Under the pieces are notes generated by a model that was given only the letters and a program-made list of their open reading frames with translations, had not been told where the DNA came from and did no database searches. A DNA stretch of 64,000 bases from an uncultured Paraburkholderia sp. (lineage in GTDB: Bacteria; Pseudomonadota; Gammaproteobacteria; Burkholderiales; Burkholderiaceae): positions 462,272 through 526,271 of the forward strand of contig CALNWN010000003.1 of assembly GCA_940746715.1 (NCBI GenBank), given 5' to 3'. This document shows positions 8,039 to 18,518 of this stretch, piece by piece; the stretch's first letter is position 1, and each line of letters begins with the position of its first letter. The position numbers and the translations under genes are program-made.

Positions 8039-9802
8039 ATGAATATGCCCAGCGCGGAATTCTCCACGTCGGATACCACTCCACACCACGAAGCTGACTC
8101 TATCGGCGCCACCGTGCTTATGAAGGCACTGGCCGACGAAGACGTCGAGTTCGTCTGGGGTTATCCCGGCGGCTCGGTACTCTACATTTACGACGAGCTG
8201 TACAAGCAGGACAAGTTCGAGCACATCCTCGTGCGCCACGAGCAGGCCGCGGTCCACGCAGCGGACGCCTACGCGCGTTCCACCGGCAAGGTCGGCGTGT
8301 GCCTCGTGACCTCCGGCCCCGGCGTTACCAATGCGGTGACCGGCATCGCCACCGCCTACATGGACTCGATCCCGATGGTCGTGATCAGCGGCCAGGTGCC
8401 GACTGCCGCGATCGGCCAGGACGCGTTCCAGGAGTGCGACACGGTCGGCATTACGCGCCCCTGCGTGAAGCACAACTTCCTCGTGAAGGACGTGCGCGAC
8501 CTCGCCGCCACCGTCAAGAAAGCGTTCTACATTGCTCGTACCGGCCGTCCCGGCCCGGTGCTGATCGACATTCCGAAAGACGTCTCGAAGGCGCCGTGCC
8601 AGTACGAGCCGATCAAAACCGTGTCGCTGCGCTCGTACAACCCGGTGACCAAGGGCCACTCCGGCCAGATCCGCAAGGCGGTGTCCTTGCTGCTGTCGGC
8701 AAAGCGCCCGTACATCTACACCGGCGGCGGCATCATTCTCGCGGACGCGTCGCGCGAGCTGAACCAGTTCGCCGATCTGCTCGGCTACCCGATCACGAAT
8801 ACGCTGATGGGTCTGGGCGGCTACCGCGCGAGCGACAAGAAATTTCTCGGCATGCTCGGCATGCACGGCACGTACGAAGCCAACATGGCGATGCAGCACT
8901 GCGACGTGCTGATCGCGATCGGCGCGCGTTTCGACGACCGCGTGATCGGCGACCCGTCGCACTTCGCGTCGCGTCCGCGCAAGATCATCCATATCGACAT
9001 CGATCCTTCTTCCATTTCGAAGCGCGTCAAGGTCGACATTCCGATTGTCGGCGACGTGAAGGAAGTGCTGAAGGAGCTGATCGAGCAGTTGCAGACGGCC
9101 GAGCATGGCCCGGACACCGCGGCGCTCGCCGACTGGTGGAAGGACATCGAGGCCTGGCGCGCGAAAGACTGCCTCAAGTTCGACCGCAAGAGCGACATCA
9201 TCAAGCCGCAGTACGTGGTGGAAAAGGCGTGGGAGCTGACCGACGGCAATGCGTTCGTCTGTTCCGACGTCGGCCAGCACCAGATGTGGGCCGCGCAGTT
9301 CTACAGATTCAACAAGCCGCGCCGCTGGATCAACTCGGGCGGCCTCGGCACCATGGGCTTCGGCCTGCCGGCGGCGATGGGCGTGAAGATGGCGCACCCG
9401 GACGACGACGTGCTCTGCATCACGGGCGAAGGCTCGATCCAGATGTGTATCCAGGAACTGTCGACCTGTAAGCAGTACGACACGCCTGTGAAGATCATCT
9501 CGCTCAATAACCGCTATCTGGGCATGGTGCGCCAGTGGCAGCAGATCGAATACAGCAAGCGCTATTCGCATTCGTACATGGATTCGCTGCCGGATTTCGT
9601 GAAGCTCGCCGAGGCGTACTGCCACGTGGGCATGCGTATCGAACGCACGGCCGACGTGGAGCCGGCGCTGAAGGAAGCGCTGCGCCTGAAAGATCGCACG
9701 GTGTTTCTCGACTTCCAGACCGACCCCACCGAAAACGTCTGGCCGATGGTCCAGGCCGGCAAGGGCATCACCGAGATGCTCATGGGTTCGGAAGATCTAT
9801 AA
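8039..9802 (+). CDS. ilvB: Acetolactate synthase large (catalytic) subunit
   Basis: ThDP- and FAD-dependent enzyme condensing two pyruvates (valine/leucine branch), or pyruvate with 2-oxobutyrate (isoleucine). The 587-residue length is standard. Visible: the N-terminal ThDP pyrimidine domain with GYPGGSVLYIYDEL and the catalytic Glu in VRHEQAAVHAADAYAR, the central FAD-binding domain with IGARFDDRVIGD, and the C-terminal diphosphate domain with GEGSIQMCIQELSTC ending in NNRYLGMVRQWQ. An AAAGG ribosome site precedes the ATG. It leads an operon-like ilvB-ilvH-ilvC array with an unusual hairpin before ilvH. The frame is intact. Confidence 0.96.
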   Translation: MNMPSAEFSTSDTTPHHEADSIGATVLMKALADEDVEFVWGYPGGSVLYIYDELYKQDKFEHILVRHEQAAVHAADAYARSTGKVGVCLVTSGPGVTNAVTGIATAYMDSIPMVVISGQVPTAAIGQDAFQECDTVGITRPCVKHNFLVKDVRDLAATVKKAFYIARTGRPGPVLIDIPKDVSKAPCQYEPIKTVSLRSYNPVTKGHSGQIRKAVSLLLSAKRPYIYTGGGIILADASRELNQFADLLGYPITNTLMGLGGYRASDKKFLGMLGMHGTYEANMAMQHCDVLIAIGARFDDRVIGDPSHFASRPRKIIHIDIDPSSISKRVKVDIPIVGDVKEVLKELIEQLQTAEHGPDTAALADWWKDIEAWRAKDCLKFDRKSDIIKPQYVVEKAWELTDGNAFVCSDVGQHQMWAAQFYRFNKPRRWINSGGLGTMGFGLPAAMGVKMAHPDDDVLCITGEGSIQMCIQELSTCKQYDTPVKIISLNNRYLGMVRQWQQIEYSKRYSHSYMDSLPDFVKLAEAYCHVGMRIERTADVEPALKEALRLKDRTVFLDFQTDPTENVWPMVQAGKGITEMLMGSEDL

Positions 9803-9814
9803 CGACGGCTGCTA

Positions 9815-9869
9815 GCGCCGCTTCGTCCGCCTGCGTCTTCAAAAAAGACGCAGGCGGACGAAGCGGCGC
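9815..9869 (+). repeat. Perfect 25-bp inverted repeat (hairpin) between ilvB and ilvH
   Basis: Two 25-base arms, 9815-9839 and 9845-9869, are exact reverse complements around the 5-base loop CAAAA; the left arm begins GCGCCGCTTCG. No U-run follows the stem (next bases are CGAACC), so it is not a standard rho-independent terminator. It begins 12 bases after the ilvB stop and ends about 45 bases before the ilvH start. It could be an mRNA processing or stability element that sets the ratio of the two subunits; that role is inferred. Confidence 0.95.
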
Positions 9870-9914
9870 CGAACCGTTCGCAGACATCGACACAACATCT
9901 GGAAGAAGCGAAAC

Positions 9915-10406
9915 ATGAGACACATTATTTCCGTCCTGCTGGAAAACGAACCGGGCGCGCTCTCACGCGTGGTGGGTCTCTTCTCCGCACGCGGCTACAA
10001 CATTGAAACCTTGACGGTGGCTTCGACCGAAGACCGTTCGCTGTCGCGCATGACCATCGTCTCCATTGGCTCGGACGACGTGATCGAACAGATCACGAAG
10101 CATCTGAACCGCCTGATCGAGGTGGTGAAAGTGGTCGACCTGACAGAGGGCGCCCACATCGAGCGCGAGCTGATGTTGATCAAGGTGAGGGCGGTCGGCA
10201 AGGAACGTGAGGAAATGAAGCGGATGTCGGATATTTTCCGCGGCCGCATCATCGACGTCACCGAAAAGACCTACACGATCGAACTGACGGGCGCGAGCGA
10301 CAAGCTCGACGCCTTCATCGAAGGGCTCGACGCCACTGCGATTCTCGAAACGGTCCGCACGGGCAGCTCGGGCATCGGCCGCGGCGAGCGCATTCTGAAG
10401 GTGTAA
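9915..10406 (+). CDS. ilvH: Acetolactate synthase small (regulatory) subunit
   Basis: The 163-residue regulatory subunit binds valine and activates the catalytic subunit. The N-terminal ACT domain is plain (MRHIISVLLENEPGALSRVV, GLFSARGYNIETLTV), followed by the C-terminal NikR-like domain (LMLIKVRAVGKEREEMKRMSD, ending near residue 163). Length and sequence are normal for IlvH/IlvN. A GGAAGAAG ribosome site lies just before the ATG. It sits between ilvB and ilvC. Confidence 0.95.
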   Translation: MRHIISVLLENEPGALSRVVGLFSARGYNIETLTVASTEDRSLSRMTIVSIGSDDVIEQITKHLNRLIEVVKVVDLTEGAHIERELMLIKVRAVGKEREEMKRMSDIFRGRIIDVTEKTYTIELTGASDKLDAFIEGLDATAILETVRTGSSGIGRGERILKV

Positions 10407-10490
10407 CGCGCGGCGTCCCGATCCGGGCCGGACGGGGCTCATTACCATCCGGCCTTGCAGCACAACATTCGCAGTATCGAATCTCTCTGA

Positions 10491-11534
<1,044 letters not shown>

Positions 11535-11592
11535 GAAGTCCGTTTTATCGCACGAAGCCGGCGCGGCGCACCGCCGCAGGCGTCGGTCATGC

Positions 11593-11631
11593 AAAAAGCC
11601 GCCCAAGGGTGCTGAACCCTGGGCGGCTTTT
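11593..11631 (+). terminator. Rho-independent terminator after ilvC
   Basis: AAAAGCCGCCCA(A)GGG pairs with CCCTGGGCGGCTTTT across the loop TGCTGAA, with one bulged A and a short T tail. It separates the ilv genes from psd-pssA. Confidence 0.85.
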
Positions 11632-11668
11632 GCTATCCTACGGTTTTACAAAAACACTGAAGCCATCC

Positions 11669-12307
11669 ATGAATTACCCACATCCGATCATCGCGCGAGA
11701 AGGCTGGCCGTTCATCGCCATCGCGGCCGTCGTTGCATTACTGGTTCACGCTTTCGCGGGGTTCGGCTTTGCTTGGATCTTCTGGCTGATCCTGATCTTC
11801 GTCGTGCAGTTTTTCCGCGATCCGGCGCGCCCTATCCCGACGCAGGCGAACGCCGTGCTGTGCCCGGCCGACGGCCGCATCGTCGCCGTGGAAACCGCGC
11901 ATGATCCGTATGCCAATCGTGAAGCGCTGAAAATCAGCGTGTTCATGAACGTATTCAACGTGCATTCGCAGCGCTCGCCGGTCGACGGCGCGATCTCCAA
12001 GGTCGAATATTTTCCGGGCGCCTATCTGAACGCGGCGGTGGACAAGGCCTCGCTCGAAAACGAGCGCAATGCGATCGTGATCGAAATGGCTGGCGGCCAG
12101 ACGGTCACGTCAGTGCAGATCGCCGGCCTGATCGCGCGGCGCATTCTTTGCTATGTGCGTGCAGGTGAGCCGCTTACGCGCGGTCAACGGTATGGCTTTA
12201 TCCGCTTCGGCTCGCGCGTCGAGGTGTATTTGCCGGTGGGCAGCCGTCCGCGTGTGTCGATCGGCGAGAAAGTGTCGGCGTCGTCCACGATCCTCGCTGA
12301 ACTCTGA
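11669..12307 (+). CDS. psd: Phosphatidylserine decarboxylase proenzyme
   Basis: Pyruvoyl-dependent membrane enzyme that makes phosphatidylethanolamine from phosphatidylserine. The 212-residue product is the short class. It has an N-terminal hydrophobic hairpin ([33 protein letters not shown]), the conserved [11 protein letters not shown] segment, and the self-cleavage Gly-Ser in [11 protein letters not shown] near residue 178. The ATG at 11669 follows the ilvC terminator; the longer ORF-track start would read through ilvC sequence. It is probably co-transcribed with pssA, 24 bases downstream. Confidence 0.93.
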   Translation: MNYPHPIIAREGWPFIAIAAVVALLVHAFAGFGFAWIFWLILIFVVQFFRDPARPIPTQANAVLCPADGRIVAVETAHDPYANREALKISVFMNVFNVHSQRSPVDGAISKVEYFPGAYLNAAVDKASLENERNAIVIEMAGGQTVTSVQIAGLIARRILCYVRAGEPLTRGQRYGFIRFGSRVEVYLPVGSRPRVSIGEKVSASSTILAEL

Positions 12308-12331
12308 AGCGGCACAAAGGAGGTTGTCCGA

Positions 12332-13201
12332 ATGGCCGCATTCAAACCGCGCCGACCGCGCAACAGTGGACCGCTGCCGCGTCCGTTCCGCCGCAACAAG
12401 CCGATCGTCGCGGAGTCGCCGGCCGTAGACAGCCGGCGCGCGCAGCGTCAGCAATTCCTGCGAAAGCGCGGCATTTATCTGCTGCCGAACGCCTTCACCA
12501 CGGTGGCGCTCTTCTGCGGCTTCTTTGCCGTCGTGCAGGCCATGAACGTGCGCTTCGAGGTCGCGGCCATCGCGATTTTCGTCGCCATGGTGCTCGACGG
12601 CATGGACGGTCGCGTGGCTCGCATGACGCACACGCAAAGCGCGTTCGGCGAGCAGTTTGACAGTCTCTCCGACATGGTGTCGTTCGGCGTTGCGCCGGCG
12701 CTCGTCATGTATGAGTGGATCCTGAAAGATCTCGGCCGCTGGGGCTGGCTCGCGGCTTTCGTCTACTGTTCGGGCGCGGCGCTGCGGCTCGCGCGTTTCA
12801 ATACGAACATCGGCGTGGTCGACAAGCGGTTCTTCCAGGGCATGCCGAGTCCGGCGGCCGCGGCGCTGATCGCAGGCTTCGTGTGGCTCGCCACCGACAA
12901 CCGCGTGCCGCTCAAGCTCGTCTGGCTGCCATGGGTCGCGTTTGTGCTGACCATCTACGCAGGCGTGACCATGGTGTCCAACGCGCCGTTTTACAGCGGC
13001 AAGGCGCTCGACGTGCGGCATCGCGTGCCGTTCGGCGTGATTCTGCTCGTGGTGGTCGCGTTCGTGCTGGTGTCGTCGGATCCGCCTTTGATGCTGTTCG
13101 GCCTGTTCGTGCTGTACGGCCTGTCCGGCTATGTGTTCTGGGGTTATCAGGCGCTGCGGGGCAGGGCGAATCCTGCTCGCTCGGTCGCGCACGACCGGTA
13201 G
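12332..13201 (+). CDS. pssA: CDP-diacylglycerol-serine O-phosphatidyltransferase
   Basis: Membrane enzyme forming phosphatidylserine, the substrate of Psd. The 289-residue protein starts with a basic ~45-residue tail. The CDP-alcohol phosphotransferase signature DG-x2-AR-x8-G-x3-D-x3-D follows, with the exact pattern DGMDGRVAR...FGEQFDSLSD near residues 89-114. Several membrane helices follow. A strong AAAGGAGG ribosome site lies nine bases before the ATG. The frame is intact. A terminator follows about 70 bases after the stop. Confidence 0.95.
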   Translation: MAAFKPRRPRNSGPLPRPFRRNKPIVAESPAVDSRRAQRQQFLRKRGIYLLPNAFTTVALFCGFFAVVQAMNVRFEVAAIAIFVAMVLDGMDGRVARMTHTQSAFGEQFDSLSDMVSFGVAPALVMYEWILKDLGRWGWLAAFVYCSGAALRLARFNTNIGVVDKRFFQGMPSPAAAALIAGFVWLATDNRVPLKLVWLPWVAFVLTIYAGVTMVSNAPFYSGKALDVRHRVPFGVILLVVVAFVLVSSDPPLMLFGLFVLYGLSGYVFWGYQALRGRANPARSVAHDR

Positions 13202-13218
13202 CCGCCGGCGTCGCGACA

Positions 13219-13248
13219 GTCGTTGTGACCGTCGTTGTAACCGTCGTC
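13219..13248. repeat. 12-nt tandem repeat, 2.5 copies
   Basis: GTCGTTGTGACC, GTCGTTGTAACC and GTCGTC follow each other directly after pssA. This is another short tandem array of about 12 bases in a spacer of this window. Confidence 0.75.
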
Positions 13249-13270
13249 CCAGCAGAGCCAGGCACTCAAC

Positions 13271-13302
13271 AACGGCGTCCCTTCGGGGCGCCGTTTCTTT
13301 TT
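13271..13302 (+). terminator. Rho-independent terminator after pssA
   Basis: AACGGCGTCCC and GGGCGCCGTT pair (one extra T) around a stable TTCG tetraloop, followed by TTCTTTTT. It closes the psd-pssA unit. The remaining spacer to leuA (13303-13680) holds the predicted leuA promoter and no convincing conserved gene. Confidence 0.85.
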
Positions 13303-13380
13303 GGCAAGCACGCTTGCTTGACAGTTTGCCAACCCGTGCGAAACGTTCGCGAAGCGCTTGCCAGGCAGGCCCGGCGCCAA

Positions 13381-13409
13381 TTGCACGGCAGGTGGAATGC
13401 CGCTATAGT
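13381..13409 (+). promoter_or_regulatory. Predicted promoter upstream of leuA
   Basis: TTGCAC and TATAGT are separated by 17 bases. A 23-codon ORF (MTASTFLFPS...) starts at 13416, seven bases after the -10 box, where a leaderless transcript could begin. It has a few Leu codons but no run of them, so I do not call it a leucine attenuator. The promoter looks intact although the gene it serves is broken. Confidence 0.6.
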
Positions 13410-13680
13410 CGTTGGATGACTGCGTCCACGTTCCTTTTTCCGTCGACGCTGCGGCTATGGAGCCAAGCCGGCATAAAACTGCGCTGACGGGCCTGCCAGC
13501 CCCGCGGCAACCACGCTAACCGGCCATGCCGCTGTTCGCCTCGCTATGCTCGAGCGCCGTCCGCGATGTTGACATGCCGTTGACGTGATGCCGAGGTGTC
13601 ACCGCCGTGGCGCTGGGCGCGACCGCATCCCGATTCCCTATCCGATTTCCCCAATTAAAGTACTCCGCAGGAGACTCGAC

Positions 13681-15240
13681 ATGTCCGACAAACTGATCAT
13701 ATTCGACACTACGCTGCGTGACGGCGAGCAATCGCCCGGCGCGTCGATGACGAAAGAAGAAAAAATCCGTATCGCGAAGCAACTCGAGCGGATGAAAGTC
13801 GACGTGATCGAAGCGGGCTTTGCTGCGAGCTCAAACGGCGACTTCGAAGCCATTCACACCATTGCCGAGCTGATCAAGGACAGCACCATCTGCTCGCTCG
13901 CGCGCGCGAACGACAAGGACATTCAACGTGCGGCCGACGCGCTGAAACCGGCCGAGCGTTTCCGCATTCACACGTTCATCGCGACCTCGCCGCTGCACAT
14001 GGAAAGAAGCTGCGCATGACGCCGGACTAGGTGTTCGAGCAGGCGAAGCTGGCCGTGCGCTTCGCGCGCAAATTCACGGACGACGTCGAGTTTTCGCCGG
14101 AAGACGGCAGCCGCTCGGACATGGATTTCCTGTGCCGCGTGCTGGAAGCGGTGATTGCCGAAGGCGCGACCACCATCAACATCGCGGACACGGTCGGTTA
14201 CGGCGTGCCGGAGTTGTACGGCAATCTCGTCAAAACGCTGCGCGAGCGCATTCCGAACTCGCACAAGGCGGTGTTCTCGGTGCACTGCCTGCCATAACGA
14301 TCTCGGCATGGCGGGCGGTCGCCAATTCGCTGGCGGGCGTGCAGATCGGCGGCGCGCGTCAGGTGGAGTGCACGATCAACGGTCTCGGCGAGCGGGCGGG
14401 CAATACGTCGCTCGAGGAAATCGTGATGGCCGTGAAGACCCGCAAGGACTATTTCGGACTCGAACTGGGCCTCGATACAACGCAGATCGTGCCGGCATCG
14501 AAACTGGTGTAGCAAATCACCGGTTTCGTCGTGCAGCCGAACAAGGCCGTGTGGTGGGCGCGAACGCATTCGCGCACGCATCGGGCATCCACCAGGACGG
14601 CGTGCTGAAGGCGCGCGACACGTACGAAATCATGCGCGCGGAAGACGTGGGTTGGAGCGCGAACAAGATCGTGCTCGGCAAGTTGTCGGGCCGCAATGCG
14701 TTCAAGCAGCGCCTGCAGGAACTGGGCATTGCGCTCGACAGCGAGGCTGAACTCAATAATACCGCATTCGCGCGCTTCAAGGAACTGGCCGACCGCAAGG
14801 CGGAGATTTTCGACGAGGACATCATTGCGATCGTCACCGAGGAATCGGCTGAGGCGCAGGAGAAGGAGCACTACAAGTTCGTGTCGCTGTCGCAGCATTC
14901 GGAGACCGGCGAGCAGCCGCACGCGAAGATCGTATTCGCAGTGGACGGCAAGGAAATCACCGGCGAAGCGCGCGGCAACGGTCCGGTGGACGCCACGCTC
15001 AACGCAATCGAAACGGAAGTGGGCAGCGGTTCTGAGCTGCTGCTTTACTCGGTGAACGCGATCACCACGGGCACGCAGGCGCAGGGCGAAGTGACCGTGC
15101 GGCTGTCGAAGAGCGGGCGCATCGTCAATGGTGTCGGCACCGATCCGGACATTGTCGCCGCGTCGGCGAAAGCGTATATCTTGGCGCTCAACAAGCTGTA
15201 TTCGAACTCCGACAAGCTTAACCCGCCGCGCTCGGAGTGA
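13681..15240 (+). pseudogene. leuA: 2-isopropylmalate synthase, multiply disrupted
   Basis: LeuA commits 2-oxoisovalerate to leucine. The N-terminus ([15 protein letters not shown]) is clear and the C-terminal regulatory half is an open frame, but the first 870 bases hold six lesions. They are: a missing A near 14003 (GAAAG for GAAAAG); TAG for CAG at 14028; a CTGC tandem duplication near 14288; a GGCG-type 4-nt insertion near 14313; TAG for TCG at 14511; and a TG duplication near 14552. Correcting them gives 516 residues, the normal LeuA length, and restores the HCHNDLGMA metal-binding motif. The start has a good AGGAGA ribosome site. Unless another leuA exists, leucine synthesis is lost while ilvBHC is kept. 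Confidence 0.93.
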
Positions 15241-15363
15241 AGCCGGGCGTGGGGGCGGGCTGGAGCAGCGGGGCACGGTCTGACGGCTTGCAGTAGCAAG
15301 CGGCGCGAACCGGCAAGCGGCACAAAGCGGCACCAGTGGCACCAGCCAGCACCAGCCAGCATC

Positions 15364-15397
15364 AAGCCCCGCGCCTCAAACAGCGCGGGGCTTTTTT
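15364..15397 (+). terminator. Terminator after leuA, probably bidirectional
   Basis: AAGCCCCGCGC pairs with GCGCGGGGCTT, followed by a T run. The SulP gene converges from the other side and may use the same stem. Just before it (about 15329-15362) is a short CACCAGCCAG tandem repeat. Confidence 0.85.
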
Positions 15398-15440
15398 ATG
15401 CGACGGGCGCGTCCTGTTTGCCCGCCGCCGTCTCCCCACG

Positions 15441-16979
15441 TTACTCGGTTGCCGCGCGTCGCATCGACCAGCCGCGCGCCGCGCGCGCCTGCGTGCGGAC
15501 CTGATGCCGCACTTCCACCGCGATGCCGCGGCGGGGCGCCTCGTCGACGAAGCTGTCGAGCATTTCACGCACGTCGTGATCGACGAAATCGGCGCGCGTC
15601 GCATCGACGATCAGCGTGGCGCCGTCCGGAATCTGCTGCAGGTAGTGCTTGAGCGGCACCTTGCCGAGGAACGACACATCTTTGCGAAACGACAGCAGAT
15701 AGTGATCGCCGTGTTGCGCGAGCACGATAGGACGCCGCAGGTTCGCATACAGCGCGAGCAGCACGCTGCACAGAATGCCGAGCACAATGCCGATCAGAAG
15801 GTCGGTCGCCAGCACGCCGACCAGCGTGACGATAAACGGCGCGAACGGCGCAAACCCCTGCCTCGCGACCGCGACGAACAGCGACGGCTTGGCGAGCTTC
15901 AGCCCCGTGAAAATCAGGATCGCGGCAAGACAGGCGAGCGGAATCAGGTTGATGATGCTCGTCAACGCGAACACGCTCACGAGCAGGAGCACGCCGTGAA
16001 TGATCGCCGACAGCCGGCTTTGCGCGCCGGCATGCACGTTCGCCGAGCTGCGCGGCAGGCCGCCGATCGCGCCTGCAATCAGGTTGCCCACGCCTTGTGC
16101 CTTCAGCTCGCGATCCGGCGGCGCCGGGCGGCGTTCGGGGTCGATCTGCTCGACCGCTTCCAGGCTCAGCAAGGTTTCGAGACTCGCGACGATCGCGAGC
16201 GTGATCGCCACGCGTCACACGTCCGGATTGACGAGTTGGGCGAAATGCGGGCCGAAGTCGGCCCATTCGAGCGCGACGCTCAAGGCCGCGAACGATTCCA
16301 GCAACGGCAGCGCGACGCGATGTTTGGCCGGCGGCGCGAGCATAGTCAGGAGCAGCGTCGCGCCGATCCCGAGCAGCACGACCGCGAGCGGCGCGGGCAC
16401 GATGCGCACGAGCGCGAAGCGGCGCATAGGACGCGTCTCCCAGGCCAGCAGGATGGCGAGCGACAGCAGCGTGATGACGCAGGCCACCGCCGAGACCGCG
16501 CCGAACGGCGCCGCGATCGTGCCGCCCGCTGGCAACGCGCCTTTGGCTGGCCCATTCACGAGCCCGAGCGCGAGCGGAAACTGCTTGACGATCAGCAGGA
16601 TGCCGATGGCGGCAAGCATGCCCTTAATGACGGGCGACGGCACATAGGCTGCAAAGCGGCCGGCCTTCAGCATACCGAAGCCGAACTGGATCGCGCCGGA
16701 CAGCAGCACCGCCGCGAGGAACGCGGAAAAGCTGCCGAGCTGCGCAATCCCGTCGACGACAATCACGACGAGACCTACCGCCGGTCCGCTCACGCTCAGC
16801 CGCGAGCCGCTCAGGACCGCGACGACCAGCCCGCCGACGATGCCCGAGACGAGCCCGGCGAACGGCTCGACGCCGGATGCATTGGCAATGCCGAGGCACA
16901 GCGGCAGCGCTACGAGAAAAACGACAGTGCCCGCAAGCGCGTCGCGCTGAAATGTCGAAAAGAAAGCTCGAAGATTCAT
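15441..16979 (-). pseudogene. SulP family anion transporter, in-frame nonsense codon
   Basis: A SLC26/SulP transporter of 512 codons that would carry bicarbonate or sulfate across the inner membrane. The N-terminal transmembrane half starts MNLRAFFSTFQRDALAGTVVFLVALPLCLGIA and runs to LVNPDV. A TGA at 16214-16212 follows, and the same frame continues without shift into RVAITLAIVASLETLLSLEA and the C-terminal STAS domain (ATLIVDATRADFVDHDV). A single nucleotide change, TGG or CGA to TGA, would explain the break. It lies just downstream of a carbonic anhydrase gene, and such pairs usually serve bicarbonate uptake. Stop read-through or a base error cannot be excluded from sequence alone. Confidence 0.87.
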
Positions 16980-17089
16980 GGTGTCGGTGCAGAAATAAAT
17001 GATGCCTGTGTAAGACGAAGGCTGAACCGGATCGGTGGCGCCCGGTGGGACATCCAGGCACATCCCGGCGCAGCGATGGCAGCGAGGCG

Positions 17090-17721
17090 CTAAGCGCTGT
17101 GGGCGGCTGTCTCGCAGGTCATCGCGTCGTCGGCTTCGTAGCCGGACGTCAGCACCTTGAGGCGTCCGTCTTCGAGCGCGAAGATCCAGCCGTGCACGAG
17201 CGGCGCGGGCTCGGCGTCGCGCACGATCGGATGCGCGCGAAGCTGGCGCACCTGTTCGAGCACGTTGAGTTCGGCCAGCCGGTCGACGCGCTCGCGTTCG
17301 CTCGCTTTTGCGTCGAGCTCGTCGCGATGCGCTCTCGCGAGCGAACAAAGCGGCGCGATGCGGCAGTTCACATGCGGCAGCCCCGGATCGGGCGGCAGGA
17401 GCGACGCGCGCACGCCGCCGCAGCCGTAATGTCCGCAAACGATCACGTGTCGACTTTCAGCACGCGCACCGCGTATTCGAGAACGCTCGCGGAGTTGTCG
17501 TCGTCGGAATGAAAGAGGTTGGCGATGTTGCGGTGGACGAACAGGTCGCCCGGCTCGCAATGCGTGATGGTTTCGGCGGGCACGCTGCTGTCCGAGCAGC
17601 CGATCCACAGCACGTGCGGGTTCTGACCGCGCGCCAGATCGCGGAAAAATTCGGGGTTGCGCTCGGCGGTGTCGTGCGTCCATGCGACGTTGGCGACGAG
17701 AAGGCGTTTAGGACGATTCAT
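17090..17721 (-). pseudogene. Beta-carbonic anhydrase, frameshifted
   Basis: A cytosolic zinc enzyme hydrating CO2. The N-terminal half (MNRPKRLLVANVAW, WIGCSDSSVPAE, RNIANLF) and the second half (HVIVCGHYGCGGVRASLL to the end) are in different frames. One missing base near 17450 accounts for this and gives 210 codons plus stop. Zinc ligands Cys, His and Cys are recognisable in CSDS and HYGC. The Asp-Arg dyad of the CxDSR motif has become Asp-Ser (CSDSS), an extra change in a catalytic residue. That suggests relaxed selection rather than only a base-call error. It precedes the SulP pseudogene as a two-gene bicarbonate module. Confidence 0.87.
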
Positions 17722-17894
17722 CGATAGCGGCTCCATGAAGGGGCGCATCGTCCGGTGCAGGAATCACGGCGGTGCCGTGTGGCCGCGCTTCTTTTTGGGC
17801 GACGACCAGCACTGGATCGATACTTACAAAAGTCTTTCTATCAAAAAATTAATCGTCTGTGTGTGAAATAAAATTCGTCGCGATGCGAAATAAA

Positions 17895-17924
17895 TAAAAA
17901 AAGCCGCTTCGCGAGCGCGGCTTT
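17895..17924 (-). terminator. Terminator of the lipoprotein gene
   Basis: Read on the minus strand, GAAAGCCGC and GCGGCTTTTTTT form a stem with a T run, about 35 bases after the lipoprotein stop. The AT-rich stretch next to it (about 17820-17900) may hold the carbonic anhydrase promoter. Confidence 0.75.
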
Positions 17925-17957
17925 CGGAGGTGCGCGTAGATTAAATGACAGCGTCGG

Positions 17958-18518
17958 CTAGAACAGGTTCCGGCGATCTGGATCATGCAGCGGATCGGGC
18001 GTTTTCTGCGTAAGACGCAGCACACCCTGGTCGTCGAAATAGAAGCTGAACATCATGTACCAGACATTGTCCTCGAGATAGCGATAGGTCCAGACTTCGC
18101 GCTTCATCAACGGGAAGTAAGACGTTTCGACCGGGCGGCCGAAATTCACCAGCACGTCGCCCTTCGTCCACTTGTCGACTTCGGCGCGATAGAACTCGTT
18201 CGGCTGCAAGACTTGGCGCACGTTGACGATCTTGCCGGAGGCATCGATGTCGGCCGCGGTGGTGGTTTCACCCATTGGCTGCGTGGGCCACATCAGGCGC
18301 TTGCCGCCGTTCGGCAGGGCGTAGCTTTCGCGCGGCGGGCCGAGGCGCGCGATGATTGTCGATTCGTCCGCGCCGGCCTGGTACTGCTGCCAAGGCTGCG
18401 CGCAGCCGGCCAGCGCCAGCGCGCTCAGGCACACGAGTGCCGCGCGGCGCAGGCGCCCGGCAGGTCCCGCAGCCGGCGCCTCCGTCGAGGCCGCCTTGCG
18501 GTGATGGCGGTTGAACAT
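17958..18518 (-). CDS. Outer-membrane-type lipoprotein, SmpA/OmlA (BamE)-like
   Basis: A 186-residue predicted lipoprotein. A long basic N-terminus (about 24 residues) precedes the signal helix and lipobox LALAGC, with the lipidated Cys near residue 39. The mature part starts with ADESTIIARLGPPRESYALPNGGK, a BamE-like motif in which a lipoprotein helix is followed by a short glycine/proline turn. It ends in a beta-rich part (REVWTYRYLEDNVWYMMFSFYFD). The exact partner is unknown. The frame is intact and a terminator follows. Confidence 0.83.
   Translation of the reverse strand: MFNRHHRKAASTEAPAAGPAGRLRRAALVCLSALALAGCAQPWQQYQAGADESTIIARLGPPRESYALPNGGKRLMWPTQPMGETTTAADIDASGKIVNVRQVLQPNEFYRAEVDKWTKGDVLVNFGRPVETSYFPLMKREVWTYRYLEDNVWYMMFSFYFDDQGVLRLTQKTPDPLHDPDRRNLF

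Noticed and set aside
7943-9625. 560-codon minus-strand ORF opposite ilvB
   Set aside because: Antisense frame of a well-supported gene; no family features.
9815-9869. ilvB-ilvH hairpin as a transcription terminator
   Set aside because: No T run follows the stem, and ilvH has no separate promoter of note; kept as an unexplained hairpin.
13416-13487. Possible leucine attenuator peptide ahead of leuA
   Set aside because: The 23-codon ORF has only scattered Leu codons and no alternative terminator/antiterminator stems that I could pair; noted only under the promoter.
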